A stretch of 64,000 nucleotides of DNA from Streptomyces sp. WMMB 322 (GTDB lineage Bacteria > Actinomycetota > Actinomycetes > Streptomycetales > Streptomycetaceae), in contig NZ_FMHI01000003.1 in assembly GCF_900090145.1 (NCBI RefSeq), positions 24,228 through 88,227 of the forward strand, written 5' to 3'. Below, piece after piece: positions 52,808 to 62,535 of the stretch. The notes beneath the pieces are model-generated. The model had not been told where the DNA came from, ran no database searches, and was given only the letters and a program-made list of their open reading frames with translations. Each line of letters begins with the position of its first letter. Positions within the stretch are counted from its first letter, which is position 1. The translations under genes and the position numbers were made by a program.

Positions 52808-54369
52808 TACCGCTCCTTCCCCAGCAGCAGCCGGGCCTCGCCGGCCGTGATGACGGAACCCGTGACCAGGACGCCCGCGCCCGCGTACTCGCCCTCCTCC
52901 TCGGCGAGCGTGATCGCCTCCTCCAGCGCGCTGTCCAGCCGGGGTTCGACCTGCACACGCTCCTCGCCGAAGACCTCGACGGCGACCGCGGCCAGGTCGT
53001 CGACGTCCATCGCCCGGGACGTGGAGTTACGGGTGAGCACCACTTCCGCGAAGACCGGTTCGAATGCCTCGAGCAGACCCCGTACGTCCTTGTCGCTGCT
53101 GGGGCCGACAACGCCCACGAGACGGCTGAAACTGAACGCCTCGGTGATCGCCTCCGCGGTGGCGCGGGCCCCCGCCGGGTTGTGCGCGGCGTCGAGCAGC
53201 ACCGCCGGGCTGGTGCGCATCAGCTCCAGACGGCCGGGCGAGGAGACCGATGCGAAGGCCTGCCGGACGATGTCGGCGTCGAGTGTGCGGTCCCGGCCCA
53301 CCTGCCGCGCACCGACGCCGAAGAAGGCCTCGACGGCGGCGAGCGCGACCGCGGCGTTGTGCGCCATGTGCGCGCCGTGCATGGGCAGGAAGATCTCCGG
53401 ATACTCACCGCCCAGTCCGCGCAGCGTGAGCAGCTGCCCGCCGACGGCGACCTCGCGCGAGACGACCCCGAACTCCAGTCCCTCCCGCGCGACCGTCGCC
53501 TCCTCCTCGGCGGCGCGCTTCAGCACGACGGAGGCCGCTTCGACGGGCTGCTGGGCGAGAACGACGGTGGCGTCCTTCTTGATGATCCCGGACTTCTCGC
53601 CGGCGATCTTCTCAGGGGTGTCACCGAGACGTGCCACGTGGTCGAGCGAGATGGGCGTGACGACGGAGACGCCCGCATCGATCACGTTCGTGGCGTCCCA
53701 GCTGCCGCCCATGCCGACCTCGACGACGGCGACGTCGACGGGTGCGTCGGCGAACGCCGCGTAGGCCATGCCCGTCAGCATCTCGAAGAAGGAGAGACGG
53801 TACGGCTGCTGCGCGTCGACCATCTCCGCGAACGGCTTGACGTCCTCGTAGGTCTCGATGAAGCGCTCCGCACTGACGGGAGCCCCGTCGACGCTGATCC
53901 GCTCGGTGATCGACTGCACGTGCGGCGAGGTGTACCGGCCGGTGCGCAGCTCGAAGGTGCTCAGCAGCGCCTCGACCATGCGTGCCGTACTCGTCTTGCC
54001 GTTCGTGCCTGTGATGTGGATGGACGGGTAGGCCCGCTGCGGCTCCCCCATCACGTCCATCAGTGCCCGGATGCGGTCCAGCGAGGGGTCGAGCCGGGTC
54101 TCGGGCCAGCGGCCCATCAGCTCCGCCTCCACCGCCCGCAGCGCGCGGTCCGTCTCCGGGTCCTCGGGCCGTCCCGGAACCACGTCGCTCTGCGGAGTGC
54201 CGGCCTGGGCGCGGAGGGTGCGGCTGCCGGCCTCGATGACCGCGAGATCCGGGTCGCGGTCGGTCTCCGCTCCGACGATCTCCTCGAACTCGGAGGGCGG
54301 GGTGCTGCCGTTCTCCTCGTCCGGGTCTTCGCCGGGACCTTGCTCGGGGGGCTGGGGCTGGTCACTCAC
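52807..54369 (-). CDS. folC: folylpolyglutamate synthase / dihydrofolate synthase
   Basis: 520 residues. The Mur-ligase-like body has the P-loop HITGTNGKTSTARM (about 118-131), EVGMGGSWDATNVI, SLDHVARLGDTPEKIAGEKSGIIK and DAAHNPAGA. The first about 75 residues are an acidic, low-complexity extension (PEQGPGEDPDEENGS). It adds glutamates to folates. GTG 54369 follows TAGACT by 7 nt and has no good RBS. Part of the extension (DVVPGRPEDP) is encoded by DNA repeated in the valS-folC gap. Confidence 0.93.
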   Translation of the reverse strand: MSDQPQPPEQGPGEDPDEENGSTPPSEFEEIVGAETDRDPDLAVIEAGSRTLRAQAGTPQSDVVPGRPEDPETDRALRAVEAELMGRWPETRLDPSLDRIRALMDVMGEPQRAYPSIHITGTNGKTSTARMVEALLSTFELRTGRYTSPHVQSITERISVDGAPVSAERFIETYEDVKPFAEMVDAQQPYRLSFFEMLTGMAYAAFADAPVDVAVVEVGMGGSWDATNVIDAGVSVVTPISLDHVARLGDTPEKIAGEKSGIIKKDATVVLAQQPVEAASVVLKRAAEEEATVAREGLEFGVVSREVAVGGQLLTLRGLGGEYPEIFLPMHGAHMAHNAAVALAAVEAFFGVGARQVGRDRTLDADIVRQAFASVSSPGRLELMRTSPAVLLDAAHNPAGARATAEAITEAFSFSRLVGVVGPSSDKDVRGLLEAFEPVFAEVVLTRNSTSRAMDVDDLAAVAVEVFGEERVQVEPRLDSALEEAITLAEEEGEYAGAGVLVTGSVITAGEARLLLGKER

Positions 54370-54418
54370 GGCGCCCAGTCTACGTAGGGCCGCGGGCCCG
54401 CCTTCCCGGCGGTCCTCC

Positions 54419-54463
54419 TGCGGCGGCCCTACCGGAAGCCCCCTGCGGCGGCCGTACCGGAAG
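54419..54463. repeat. 24-bp tandem duplication in the valS-folC gap
   Basis: Two near-identical copies of CTGCGGCGGCC-TACCGGAAG-type sequence in tandem, non-coding. Confidence 0.6.
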
Positions 54464-54494
54464 CGCGCTCCCCCGCGGAACCGGCACACGGGGC

Positions 54495-54522
54495 GGTCCG
54501 GCAGCGGGGACGCTGCCGGACC
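54495..54522 (-). terminator. valS terminator
   Basis: 11-bp perfect stem, GGTCCGGCAGC and GCTGCCGGACC, with a 6-nt loop, 122 bp beyond the valS stop. Confidence 0.72.
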
Positions 54523-54644
54523 GTGACCGCGGTGACGGCCCTCTGCGGGCCGTCCCGGAACCACGTCGGTGCGCGGAGCGCCGGCCACAGCCCGCGCACC
54601 CGCGGTCTCAGGGCCTTGCCGGCCGGGCCGTCCGCCGTGGGGCG

Positions 54645-57296
54645 TTACGCGCCGGGCAGCCGCTCGAGCTGCTGCCGGAGGCGTGCGATGTCGGCCTCGG
54701 CGGTGGCGCGGCGTTCCCGGATCTTCGCGACGACGTGCTCGGGCGCCTTCGCGAGGAAGCCCTCGTTCTCCAGCTTCGCCGTCGTCTGCCGCAGCTCCTT
54801 CCCGGCGGCGTCCAGGTCCTTCGTCAGCCGCTTGCGCTCCGCGTCGACGTCGATGACGCCGGAGAGGTCCAGCTCCACCGTGCCGCCCGCGACCGGCAGC
54901 GACGCCGTGGCCTGGAAACTCTCGCCCTCGGGCTGGAGCCGCAGCAGCTGCCGCATGGCGTCCTCGTGCGACGCCAGCGGGGAACCCGCCACCGTGAGCC
55001 GGGCCGGAACCCGCTGGCCCGGCTGGAGGCCCTGGTCGGCGCGGAAGCGCCGGACCTCGGTCACGGCGTCCTGGAGCGTGGCGATCTCCCGCTCGGCCTC
55101 CGCGTCGCGGAACCCGGAGTCGGCGGGCCATTCCGTGGTGACGAGGGATTCGCCGCCCGTGAGCGTCGTCCACAGCGCCTCGGTGACGAACGGGACGACC
55201 GGGTGCAGCAGCCGCAGCATCACGTCGAGCACCTCGCCGAGGACGCGGCGCGAGACCTCCGCCGGCCGTCCGCCCGCCGCGAAGGTGGTCTTGGACAGCT
55301 CGACGTACCAGTCGAAGACCTCGTCCCACGCGAAGTGGCGCAGCGTGTCCGAGAGTTTGGCGAACTGGTAGTCCTCGTAGTAGCCGTCGGCCTCGGTGAC
55401 GACGGAGTTGAGGCGGGAGAGGATCCACCGGTCCGTGGCGCCCAGTTCGGACGGCTCCGGCAGCGGGCCCTGGACCGTCGCACCGTTCATCAGCGCGAAG
55501 CGCGTGGCGTTCCAGATCTTGTTGGCGAAGTTGCGGGACGCCTTGACCCAGTCCTCGCCGATCGGCACGTCCGCGCCCGGGTTGGCGCCGCTGGTGAGCG
55601 TGAAGCGCACGGCGTCGGCACCGTAGGCGTTCATCCAGTCCAGCGGGTCGACCGAGTTGGGGTTGGACTTGGACATCTTCTTGCCGTGGTCGTCGCGGAC
55701 CAGGCCGGTCAGCGCGATCGTGTGGAACGGGGCGACGCCGTCCATCGCGTAGAGCCCGAACATCATCATCCGGGCGACCCAGAAGAAGATGATGTCGTGC
55801 CCGGTCAGCAGCACGTCGGTCGGGTAGAACTTCGCCAGGTCCTGGGTCTGTTCGGGCCACCCGAGGGTGGAGAACGGCCAGAGACCGGAGGAGAACCAGG
55901 TGTCCAGGACGTCCGGGTCCTGCGTCCAGCCCTCGCCCGAGGGTGGCTGCTCGTCCGGTCCGACGCAGCGGACCTCGCCGTCCGGGCCGTACCAGACGGG
56001 GATGCGGTGGCCCCACCACAGCTGGCGCGAGATGCACCAGTCGAGCATGTTGTCGACCCAGTCGAAGTAGCGCGCCGACATCTCCGCGGGGTGGATCTTC
56101 ACGCGCCCGTCGCGCACCGCGTCGCCCGCGGCCTGCGCGAGCGGGCCGACGCCGACCCACCACTGCATCGACAGCCGCGGCTCGATCGTGGTCTTGCAGC
56201 GCGAGCAGTGCCCGACGCTGTGGGTGTACGGGCGCTTCTCCGCCGTGATGCGGCCCTGTTCGCGCAGTGCGGCGACGATCGACGACCGCGCCTCGAAGCG
56301 GTCGAGCCCCTGGAAGGGGCCGTGCGCGGTGATCACGCCCCGCTCGTCCATGACGGTCAGCGCCGGCAGGTCGTGCCGCTGCCCGATCGCGAAGTCGTTC
56401 GGGTCGTGGGCGGGAGTGACCTTGACGGCGCCGGAGCCGAACTCCGGGTCCACATGCTCGTCGGCGACGACGGGGATGGTGCGGTCGGTGAGCGGGAGCT
56501 TGATGTGCCGGCCCAGCAGATGTGCGTAGCGCTGGTCGTCGGGGTGGACGGCCACGGCGGTGTCGCCGAGCATCGTCTCGGCGCGCGTGGTGGCCACGAC
56601 CAGGGAGTCGTCCTCGCCGTCGCCTCCGCCGTACCTGATGGAGACCAACTCGCCGTCGTCCTCCTGGTATTCCACCTCGATGTCGGAGATGGCGGTGAGG
56701 CAGCGCGGGCACCAGTTGATGATCCGCTCGGCACGGTAGACCAGCCCGTCGTCGTACATCTGCTTGAAGACGGTCTGGACGGCGCGGGAGAGGCCCTCGT
56801 CCATGGTGAAGCGCTCGCGCGTCCAGTCGACGCCGTCGCCGAGGCGGCGCATCTGGCCGAGGATCTTGCCGCCGTACTCCTCCTTCCACTGCCAGACCCG
56901 CTCGACGAACGCCTCGCGACCCAAGTCCTGCCGGGACTTGCCCTCTTCGGCGAGCTGCTGCTCGACCTTGTTCTGCGTGGCGATGCCCGCGTGGTCCATT
57001 CCCGGCAGCCACAGCGACTCGTAGCCCTGCATCCGCTTGCGGCGGGTGAGGGCGTCCATCAGCGTGTGCTGGAAGGCGTGGCCCAGATGGAGCGATCCCG
57101 TGACGTTCGGAGGCGGGATGACGATGGTGTACGGCTGCTTGTCGCTCTTGGAGTCCGCCTCGAAGTAACCGCGAGCCACCCAGCGCTCGTACAGCTCCTC
57201 CTCCACCTCGGACGGCGCGTACTGCGTCGGAAGGTCTGCGGGGGCTGCTGCTTTCGGCCCTCGGGAGTCGGGGCGCTGCTGAGAGTTCTCGGTCAC
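54645..57296 (-). CDS. valS: valyl-tRNA synthetase
   Basis: 883-residue class I synthetase. HLGH in GSLHLGHAF (about residue 70), the CP1 editing domain, KMSKS in [11 protein letters not shown], an anticodon-binding domain and a C-terminal coiled coil ([46 protein letters not shown]). GTG 57296 lies 6 nt after TACACT with no RBS, so the mRNA may be leaderless. No T-box motif in the short upstream region. Confidence 0.96.
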   Translation of the reverse strand: MTENSQQRPDSRGPKAAAPADLPTQYAPSEVEEELYERWVARGYFEADSKSDKQPYTIVIPPPNVTGSLHLGHAFQHTLMDALTRRKRMQGYESLWLPGMDHAGIATQNKVEQQLAEEGKSRQDLGREAFVERVWQWKEEYGGKILGQMRRLGDGVDWTRERFTMDEGLSRAVQTVFKQMYDDGLVYRAERIINWCPRCLTAISDIEVEYQEDDGELVSIRYGGGDGEDDSLVVATTRAETMLGDTAVAVHPDDQRYAHLLGRHIKLPLTDRTIPVVADEHVDPEFGSGAVKVTPAHDPNDFAIGQRHDLPALTVMDERGVITAHGPFQGLDRFEARSSIVAALREQGRITAEKRPYTHSVGHCSRCKTTIEPRLSMQWWVGVGPLAQAAGDAVRDGRVKIHPAEMSARYFDWVDNMLDWCISRQLWWGHRIPVWYGPDGEVRCVGPDEQPPSGEGWTQDPDVLDTWFSSGLWPFSTLGWPEQTQDLAKFYPTDVLLTGHDIIFFWVARMMMFGLYAMDGVAPFHTIALTGLVRDDHGKKMSKSNPNSVDPLDWMNAYGADAVRFTLTSGANPGADVPIGEDWVKASRNFANKIWNATRFALMNGATVQGPLPEPSELGATDRWILSRLNSVVTEADGYYEDYQFAKLSDTLRHFAWDEVFDWYVELSKTTFAAGGRPAEVSRRVLGEVLDVMLRLLHPVVPFVTEALWTTLTGGESLVTTEWPADSGFRDAEAEREIATLQDAVTEVRRFRADQGLQPGQRVPARLTVAGSPLASHEDAMRQLLRLQPEGESFQATASLPVAGGTVELDLSGVIDVDAERKRLTKDLDAAGKELRQTTAKLENEGFLAKAPEHVVAKIRERRATAEADIARLRQQLERLPGA

Positions 57297-57302
57297 GACG
57301 GC

Positions 57303-57308
57303 AGTGTA
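57303..57308 (-). promoter_or_regulatory. -10 hexamer TACACT before valS
   Basis: Minus strand TACACT, 6 nt from GTG 57296. No recognisable -35. Candidate leaderless promoter. Confidence 0.45.
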
Positions 57309-57452
57309 AGGGCGTCAATGTCGCAGTCTCGAATCGGTTTGGGGACCGGTGCAGTACGCACTCCGGGCTTCCGCCAGGATGTACTCACAGCGCGTGAGCG
57401 CGAGCGCGACCGCGTCGTACGCGACGCACATCAACGGAGGGGAAGCGCCGCC

Positions 57453-58406
57453 ATGAGTCAGAACCAGCCGGGGCCGTACGGACAGCAGCCGCCACCGCCC
57501 GGACCGTACGGACAGCCCCCGCAGGGCCCGAACCCGTACGCCCAGGGCGCTCCGGGCGGGGCCCCGGGCCAGCCCGGCTACGGCTATCCGCAGCAGCCGC
57601 CCGGCCAGCCCGGTTACGGCTATCCGCAGCAGCCGGGACCGTACGGTCAGCCCGGTCCCTACGGTCAGCCAGGTCCTCCCGTGCCCCCGCAGGGAGGCGG
57701 CGGCATGGGAGGCAGGACGGTCGCCATCATCATCGGCTCGCTGGTCATGGTGGGTGTCGTCATCGGCGGAGTCTTCCTCTTCGGCGGGCTGGGGGGCGGC
57801 GGCGGTTCCGTCGCCGACGACGGGAAGAAGTACAAGCTGACGTCGCCGCAGACGGTCGCCGGCGAGTACCGGAAGGACGACGGCTACGGCAGCACGAGCT
57901 CGATGACGCAGTCCGAGCTCTCGGAGTTCGAGAAGGCGGGCGTCGGCGCCCCCAAGAACGAGCACGGCACGTACAAGTCCGGCAGCGGCACGGCCGTGAA
58001 GCAGCTCAGGTTCCAGGGGGTCTGGGGCGAGGTCGAGGACCCGGAGGCCACGGTCGACACGGCCTTCGCGAAGATGGCCGAGGACAGCGAGAAGAACGCG
58101 GAGCGCTCCGGCAGCAAGGCCGAACTCGAGGGCAGCCCCGAGAAGGTCGAGCCGGCCGGTCTTAAGGACGACGCCGTGATGAAGTGCCAGGTCATCAAGG
58201 TCAGCCTCGGCGCATCCACGTCGGCAGGAAGCGGCCGTCCGTCCGAGATCAAGTCGCCGCTGTGCATGTGGGGCGACCACAGCACGGTGGCGATGGTCTC
58301 CGCTCAGGACTCCGCCGCCGTCCTGACCGGCAGGAGCATGACGATCGATGAAGTCGCCGAGCTGTCGACGAAGCTGCGCGACGAGGCAAGGGTCGAGATC
58401 AAGTAG
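57453..58406 (+). CDS. membrane-anchored protein with PYGQ-rich N-terminus
   Basis: 317 residues. The N-terminal 85 are Pro/Gly/Tyr/Gln-rich with GYGYPQQ and GPYGQPG repeats. One transmembrane helix follows (TVAIIIGSLVMVGVVIGGVFLFGG), then an extracellular domain starting KYKLTSPQTVAGEYRKDD and ending with a cysteine pair (MKCQVIKV ... LCMWGDHSTVAMVS). The next gene is a paralogue with the same extracellular layout. ATG with GGAGGGG. Function unknown. Confidence 0.85.
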   Translation: MSQNQPGPYGQQPPPPGPYGQPPQGPNPYAQGAPGGAPGQPGYGYPQQPPGQPGYGYPQQPGPYGQPGPYGQPGPPVPPQGGGGMGGRTVAIIIGSLVMVGVVIGGVFLFGGLGGGGGSVADDGKKYKLTSPQTVAGEYRKDDGYGSTSSMTQSELSEFEKAGVGAPKNEHGTYKSGSGTAVKQLRFQGVWGEVEDPEATVDTAFAKMAEDSEKNAERSGSKAELEGSPEKVEPAGLKDDAVMKCQVIKVSLGASTSAGSGRPSEIKSPLCMWGDHSTVAMVSAQDSAAVLTGRSMTIDEVAELSTKLRDEARVEIK

Positions 58407-58480
58407 CCCGCGGGGCTGCGGTACCGGGACCTCCGGCCGGTGTGCCGGGGGTCCTTCGCCTGACGGAGGAGACGCAAGCG

Positions 58481-59203
58481 ATGAGTGACGGTCAGCCGGC
58501 CGTGCACGGACAGGCGGAGGCGCCCGGCGCACCGGTGCCCCCGGAGGGCGGCGGCACCCGCCAGGACGGCACGGGCACGACGGCCGGTGGCAGGGGCGGC
58601 TTCAGCGGCCCGGCCAAGGCGGTGGCCGCCGGCGCGGCGGTCGTCGTGTGCCTCGTCCTGGGCGGGTACTTCTACCTGGGCGCGGACGACGCTCCCGAGT
58701 ACAGGCTGACGACGCCGAAGACGGTCGCAGGCGAGTACCAGCGGGACGGCAAGGGCGAGAAGGGCGACGGCGAGGCCTTCGACAACAAGAAGGTGCCCGG
58801 GATGACGTCCAACGCCGACGTCAGCGCCGAGTACAAGGCCGGAACCACCAGGAAGCTGCAACTCGGCGGCGCCTACGGCTCCGTGGCGAACCCGGAGAAG
58901 GCCGTCGACTGGGTCTTCGAGCAGACGGGCAAGTCGCTGAAGACGGAGACCGGCGCGAAGGCGGAGGGCGCCCTCGGGAAGTTCTCCCCGTCCGGCTTCG
59001 ACGGCGACGTGCTCAAGTGCCAGGAGTACAAAATATCCAGGATGAGCCTGGTCATGTGCGGCTGGGCCGACTCCAGCACCGTGGGCACGGTCTCCTCCAT
59101 GATCCTCACCAGCGACGGCACGTCGACGGAGCCCGTGGACCTGAAGGAGACCGCCGAACTGACGGCGAAAGTGCGCAAGGACGCGCTCGTCGAGGCCGGC
59201 TGA
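58481..59203 (+). CDS. membrane-anchored protein, paralogue of upstream gene
   Basis: 240 residues: a short Pro/Gly-rich cytoplasmic tail, one helix (AKAVAAGAAVVVCLVLGGYFYLG), and an extracellular domain EYRLTTPKTVAGEYQRDG ... LKCQEYKISRMSLVMCGWADSSTVGTVSSM. The two conserved cysteines of the upstream paralogue recur and probably form a disulphide. ATG 58481 with GGAGGAG. A 23-bp hairpin terminates this pair against clpX. Confidence 0.85.
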   Translation: MSDGQPAVHGQAEAPGAPVPPEGGGTRQDGTGTTAGGRGGFSGPAKAVAAGAAVVVCLVLGGYFYLGADDAPEYRLTTPKTVAGEYQRDGKGEKGDGEAFDNKKVPGMTSNADVSAEYKAGTTRKLQLGGAYGSVANPEKAVDWVFEQTGKSLKTETGAKAEGALGKFSPSGFDGDVLKCQEYKISRMSLVMCGWADSSTVGTVSSMILTSDGTSTEPVDLKETAELTAKVRKDALVEAG

Positions 59204-59299
59204 CGGCTCGGCTGGAGCTTGAACGGCCGAGCACGAGGGCCGGGCCGGCGGTCCCGCGGGGGCCAGGGCACACCGCAGGAGAACGGCACAGGAGTCACA

Positions 59300-59352
59300 G
59301 CACGACGAGAGGGGTGCCCGGCACACGAGGCCGGGCGCCCCTCTCGTCGTGC
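59300..59352. terminator. very long bidirectional terminator hairpin
   Basis: Arms of 23 bp (59300-59322 and 59330-59352, one T/G mismatch) with loop ACACGAG, between the paralogue pair and clpX, which converge. Confidence 0.88.
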
Positions 59353-59430
59353 ATGCCTCGTCGTGCCTATGTCTTCGTACTCGGCGGACAAGTGCACAAC
59401 TGCCGTTGCTTTCAGCGAAGAAGAGCGAAG

Positions 59431-59450
59431 GCCCGCGGCCGGGCGCGGGC
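59431..59450 (-). terminator. short hairpin after clpX
   Basis: GCCCGCG and CGCGGGC with loop GCCGGG, 15 bp beyond the clpX stop. Confidence 0.5.
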
Positions 59451-59465
59451 AGGGCCTGATGCGCG

Positions 59466-60752
59466 TTACGCGCTCTTCTCGTGCCGTTCCTGTTCGTTGC
59501 TGCGCGAGCGGGGCACGAGCGTCGGGTTCACGTTGGAGTGAACGACCTCTTCGGTGATCACGACGCGCTCGACATCCTTACGGGACGGCACCTCGTACAT
59601 CACCGACATCAGGACCTCCTCCATGATGGCGCGCAGTCCGCGCGCCCCGGTGCCGCGCAGGATCGCCTGGTCGGCGATGGCCTCGAGCGCGGGACGGTCG
59701 AAGTCCAGTTCCACACCATCGAGTTCGAAGAGACGCTGGTACTGCTTGACGAGGGCGTTGCGCGGCTCCATGAGGATCTGCAGCAGCGCCTCACGGTCGA
59801 GGTTGTGCACGCTCGTCATCACCGGCAGCCGGCCGATGAACTCGGGGATCATCCCGAACTTCACCAAGTCCTCGGGCATGACGTCCTCGAACTGGTTGCT
59901 GTCCTCGATCTCCCGCTTGGAGCGGATGGTGGCGCCGAAGCCGATGCCCTTCGCACCCGCGCGGGCCTCGATGATCTTCTCCAGCCCGGCGAAGGCGCCA
60001 CCCACGATGAACAGCACGTTCGTCGTGTCGATCTGGATGAACTCCTGGTGCGGGTGCTTCCGTCCGCCCTGCGGCGGCACCGAGGCCGTCGTGCCCTCCA
60101 GGATCTTCAGCAGCGCCTGCTGGACGCCCTCACCGGACACGTCACGCGTGATCGAGGGATTCTCACTCTTGCGGGCGACCTTGTCGATCTCGTCGATGTA
60201 GATGATCCCGGTCTCGGCCTTCTTGACGTCGTAGTCCGCCGCCTGGATCAGTTTCAGAAGGATGTTCTCGACGTCCTCGCCGACGTAGCCCGCCTCCGTC
60301 AGAGCCGTGGCGTCCGCGATGGCGAAGGGGACGTTCAGCATGCGGGCGAGGGTCTGCGCAAGCAGCGTCTTGCCGGAACCGGTGGGGCCGAGCAGCAGGA
60401 TGTTGGACTTGGCGAGCTCGATGCCGTCCTCACGGCCCTGGGGGCCGCCGTTCTCACCGGCCTGCACACGCTTGTAGTGGTTGTAGACCGCGACGGAGAG
60501 CGCCTTCTTGGCAGCCTCCTGGCCGACCACGTACCCCTCGAGGAACTCCGAGATCTCGCGGGGCTTGGGCAGTTCGTCCCAGCGCACCTCGGAGGACTCG
60601 GCGAGCTCCTCCTCGATGATCTCGTTGCACAGGTCGATGCACTCGTCGCAGATGTACACGCCTGGCCCTGCGATCAGCTTCTTCACCTGCTTCTGGCTCT
60701 TCCCGCAGAACGAGCACTTGAGCAGATCGCCGCCATCACCGATGCGTGCCAC
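59466..60752 (-). CDS. clpX: ATP-dependent Clp protease ATP-binding subunit ClpX
   Basis: 428 residues, normal length. N-terminal zinc domain with Cys13, Cys16, Cys35 and Cys38 (CSFCG ... CDEC), AAA+ module with [26 protein letters not shown] and the pore/RKH-type loop GRLPVMT. It unfolds substrates for ClpP. I chose GTG 60752 because AAGGGGAAG lies about 7 nt upstream and the length then fits the family; an ATG at 60785 would add 11 residues. Confidence 0.96.
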   Translation of the reverse strand: MARIGDGGDLLKCSFCGKSQKQVKKLIAGPGVYICDECIDLCNEIIEEELAESSEVRWDELPKPREISEFLEGYVVGQEAAKKALSVAVYNHYKRVQAGENGGPQGREDGIELAKSNILLLGPTGSGKTLLAQTLARMLNVPFAIADATALTEAGYVGEDVENILLKLIQAADYDVKKAETGIIYIDEIDKVARKSENPSITRDVSGEGVQQALLKILEGTTASVPPQGGRKHPHQEFIQIDTTNVLFIVGGAFAGLEKIIEARAGAKGIGFGATIRSKREIEDSNQFEDVMPEDLVKFGMIPEFIGRLPVMTSVHNLDREALLQILMEPRNALVKQYQRLFELDGVELDFDRPALEAIADQAILRGTGARGLRAIMEEVLMSVMYEVPSRKDVERVVITEEVVHSNVNPTLVPRSRSNEQERHEKSA

Positions 60753-60904
60753 GAGGTGCTTCCCCTTCGCCTGGGACCGGTCCATCAGCCGTCGGACCGA
60801 GGTACGTGCGTGTACGACGGTACCCTGCCGGGCCGTCGAATTGGGCCCCCCTTGGGACGACTCGATAGAGGCGCCCCAAGAGGGATACGTGACATGCGCC
60901 GGAG

Positions 60905-61612
60905 TCAGACTCCCATGCCGACGGACGACTTGCGGGTGGAGACGATCTGGTCGATCAGCCCGTACTCGAGCGACTCCTCAGCCGTGAGGATCTTGTCGCG
61001 CTCGATGTCGTCGCGGATCTGCTCGATCTCCTTGGTGGAGTGCTTCGCCAGCATCTCCTCCAACTGGACACGCATGCGCTGGATCTCGTTCGCGGCGATC
61101 TCCAGGTCGGAGACCTGACCGCGGCCCGTCTCGCTGTAGGGCTGGTGGATCAGGATGCGTGCGTTGGGAAGCGCCATCCGCTTGCCGGGGGTGCCGGCCG
61201 CGAGCAGCACGGCGGCGGCGGAGGCCGCCTGCCCCATGCAGACCGTCTGGATGTCCGGCTTCACGAACTGCATGGTGTCGTAGATGGCCGTGAGCGCCGT
61301 GAAGGAGCCGCCGGGCGAGTTGATGTAGAGCGAGATGTCCCTGTCCGGGTCCATCGACTCAAGGCACAGCAGCTGCGCCATGATGTCGTTGGCCGAGGCG
61401 TCGTCGATCTGGACGCCGAGGAAGATCACGCGCTCCTCGAAGAGCTTCGCGTACGGGTCGTACTCGCGCACGCCCTGCGAGGTGCGCTCGACGAACCGCG
61501 GCACGATGTAGCGGGAGTCGGGCTGCGGGCCCGTGTAGCGGCCCTCGGAGGCGTTCGCGCTCTCCATGCCGGGGCGTCCGCCGGGGGCGGGGAGTCCGGA
61601 AAGATTGGTCAT
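60905..61612 (-). CDS. clpP2: ATP-dependent Clp protease proteolytic subunit ClpP2
   Basis: 235 residues including an N-terminal region of about 45 residues (propeptide-like). Catalytic Ser in [11 protein letters not shown], His in [28 protein letters not shown] matches the ClpP core. Forms a mixed tetradecamer with ClpP1 in actinobacteria. ATG 61612 with AGGAGAAGG. Second gene of the clpP1-clpP2 operon, 73 bp after clpP1. Confidence 0.95.
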   Translation of the reverse strand: MTNLSGLPAPGGRPGMESANASEGRYTGPQPDSRYIVPRFVERTSQGVREYDPYAKLFEERVIFLGVQIDDASANDIMAQLLCLESMDPDRDISLYINSPGGSFTALTAIYDTMQFVKPDIQTVCMGQAASAAAVLLAAGTPGKRMALPNARILIHQPYSETGRGQVSDLEIAANEIQRMRVQLEEMLAKHSTKEIEQIRDDIERDKILTAEESLEYGLIDQIVSTRKSSVGMGV

Positions 61613-61685
61613 CGGAGCCTTCTCCTGGTGATGGGCTGACTGCGGTCGCTGCGCTGCTGCTGAGCCTGCTGTCCTGCGGCGCGGC

Positions 61686-62300
61686 TCACGCGCCCGTACC
61701 GCCGCCTCCCGGAACCTGCGACGCCCTGCCGTACACCTCGTCGATCAGGCCGTATTCCTTGGCCTCCTCGGCGGAGAACCAGCGGTCGCGGTCGGCGTCA
61801 CGGGTCCACTGCTCGATCGTCTGACCGGTGTGCTGGGCGGAGAGCTCCGCCATCTTCTTCTTCGTACGCAGCAGTTGCTCGGCGTGGATCTTGATGTCCG
61901 AGGCGGAGCCCGCCAGGCCGGCGGAGGGCTGGTGGATCAGGATGTCCGCGTTCGGCAGCGCGAAGCGCTTGCCGGGGGTGCCGGCGCTCAGCAGGAACTG
62001 GCCCATCGAAGCGGCGAGGCCCATGGCGATGGTGACCACGTCGTTCTTGATGTACTGCATGGTGTCGTAGATCGCCATGCCCGCCTGGATCGAGCCACCG
62101 GGGCTGTTGATGTAAAGGAAGATGTCCTTGTCCGGGTCGGCCGCCAGGAGCAGCAACTGAGCGGTGATCTGGTTGGCGATCTCGTCGTCGACGGGCTGGC
62201 CGAGGAAGATGATCCGCTCGTTGAGCAGCCGGTTGTAGACCTGGTCGCCGAGGCCACCACCAAGGTGCTCAGCGGCGGCGGAAGGCATCGGAAGCGTCAC
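61686..62300 (-). CDS. clpP1: ATP-dependent Clp protease proteolytic subunit ClpP1
   Basis: 204 residues. Catalytic Ser in [11 protein letters not shown], His in ILIHQPSAG, Asp downstream; [21 protein letters not shown] core. GTG 62300 has AGGTGG about 6 nt upstream and gives an N-terminus [12 protein letters not shown], close to the known streptomycete form; an upstream ATG (62363) adds residues unlike the family. A ClgR-type box lies 113-129 bp upstream. Confidence 0.95.
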   Translation of the reverse strand: MTLPMPSAAAEHLGGGLGDQVYNRLLNERIIFLGQPVDDEIANQITAQLLLLAADPDKDIFLYINSPGGSIQAGMAIYDTMQYIKNDVVTIAMGLAASMGQFLLSAGTPGKRFALPNADILIHQPSAGLAGSASDIKIHAEQLLRTKKKMAELSAQHTGQTIEQWTRDADRDRWFSAEEAKEYGLIDEVYGRASQVPGGGGTGA

Positions 62301-62368
62301 GTGTCCACCTGCTCGTGTCCGGACGGTAGCCGAAGGCGTGCCGTCTCTGGGGTCTTCATGCACTTGGG

Positions 62369-62374
62369 ACCCTA
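62369..62374 (-). promoter_or_regulatory. candidate clpP1 -10 (TAGGGT)
   Basis: TAGGGT on the minus strand between the ClgR-like box and the clpP1 start; weak -35. The ClgR-like box sits about 38 bp upstream of it, an activator-compatible position. Confidence 0.4.
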
Positions 62375-62412
62375 ACGCGCGGCACCGACGGAGCCATCCC
62401 GCATCGGGAGCT

Positions 62413-62429
62413 GTTCGCTGTCAGCGCAG
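62413..62429. promoter_or_regulatory. ClgR-like operator upstream of clpP1
   Basis: GTTCGC-TGTCA-GCGCAG, matching the GTTCGC-N5-GCGAAC operator that I recall for ClgR in actinobacteria, with one perfect and one degenerate half. ClgR activates clp genes in Streptomyces. Confidence 0.6.
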
Positions 62430-62456
62430 GTCCCATGGGCCCTCCGTGCAGCCCCG

Positions 62457-62487
62457 GGGCCCGCGCACCGGAGAGGTGCGCGGGCCC
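62457..62487 (-). terminator. tig terminator
   Basis: 13-bp perfect stem (62457-62469 and 62475-62487) with loop GGAGA, 49 bp beyond the tig stop; isolates tig from clpP1. Confidence 0.85.
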
Positions 62488-62535
62488 GGCCGTGATCTTC
62501 CGGTGCGGGCTGCGGGGAGGGCGTGGAGAGGGAGG

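Noticed and set aside
52807..57318. A 1503-codon frame joining folC with the valS region
   Set aside because: The upstream part is an alternative frame of valS; the FolC protein starts at GTG 54369.
57297..57452. T-box riboswitch before valS
   Set aside because: The region is short, has no specifier loop or T-box-like sequence, and a -10 lies next to the start codon.
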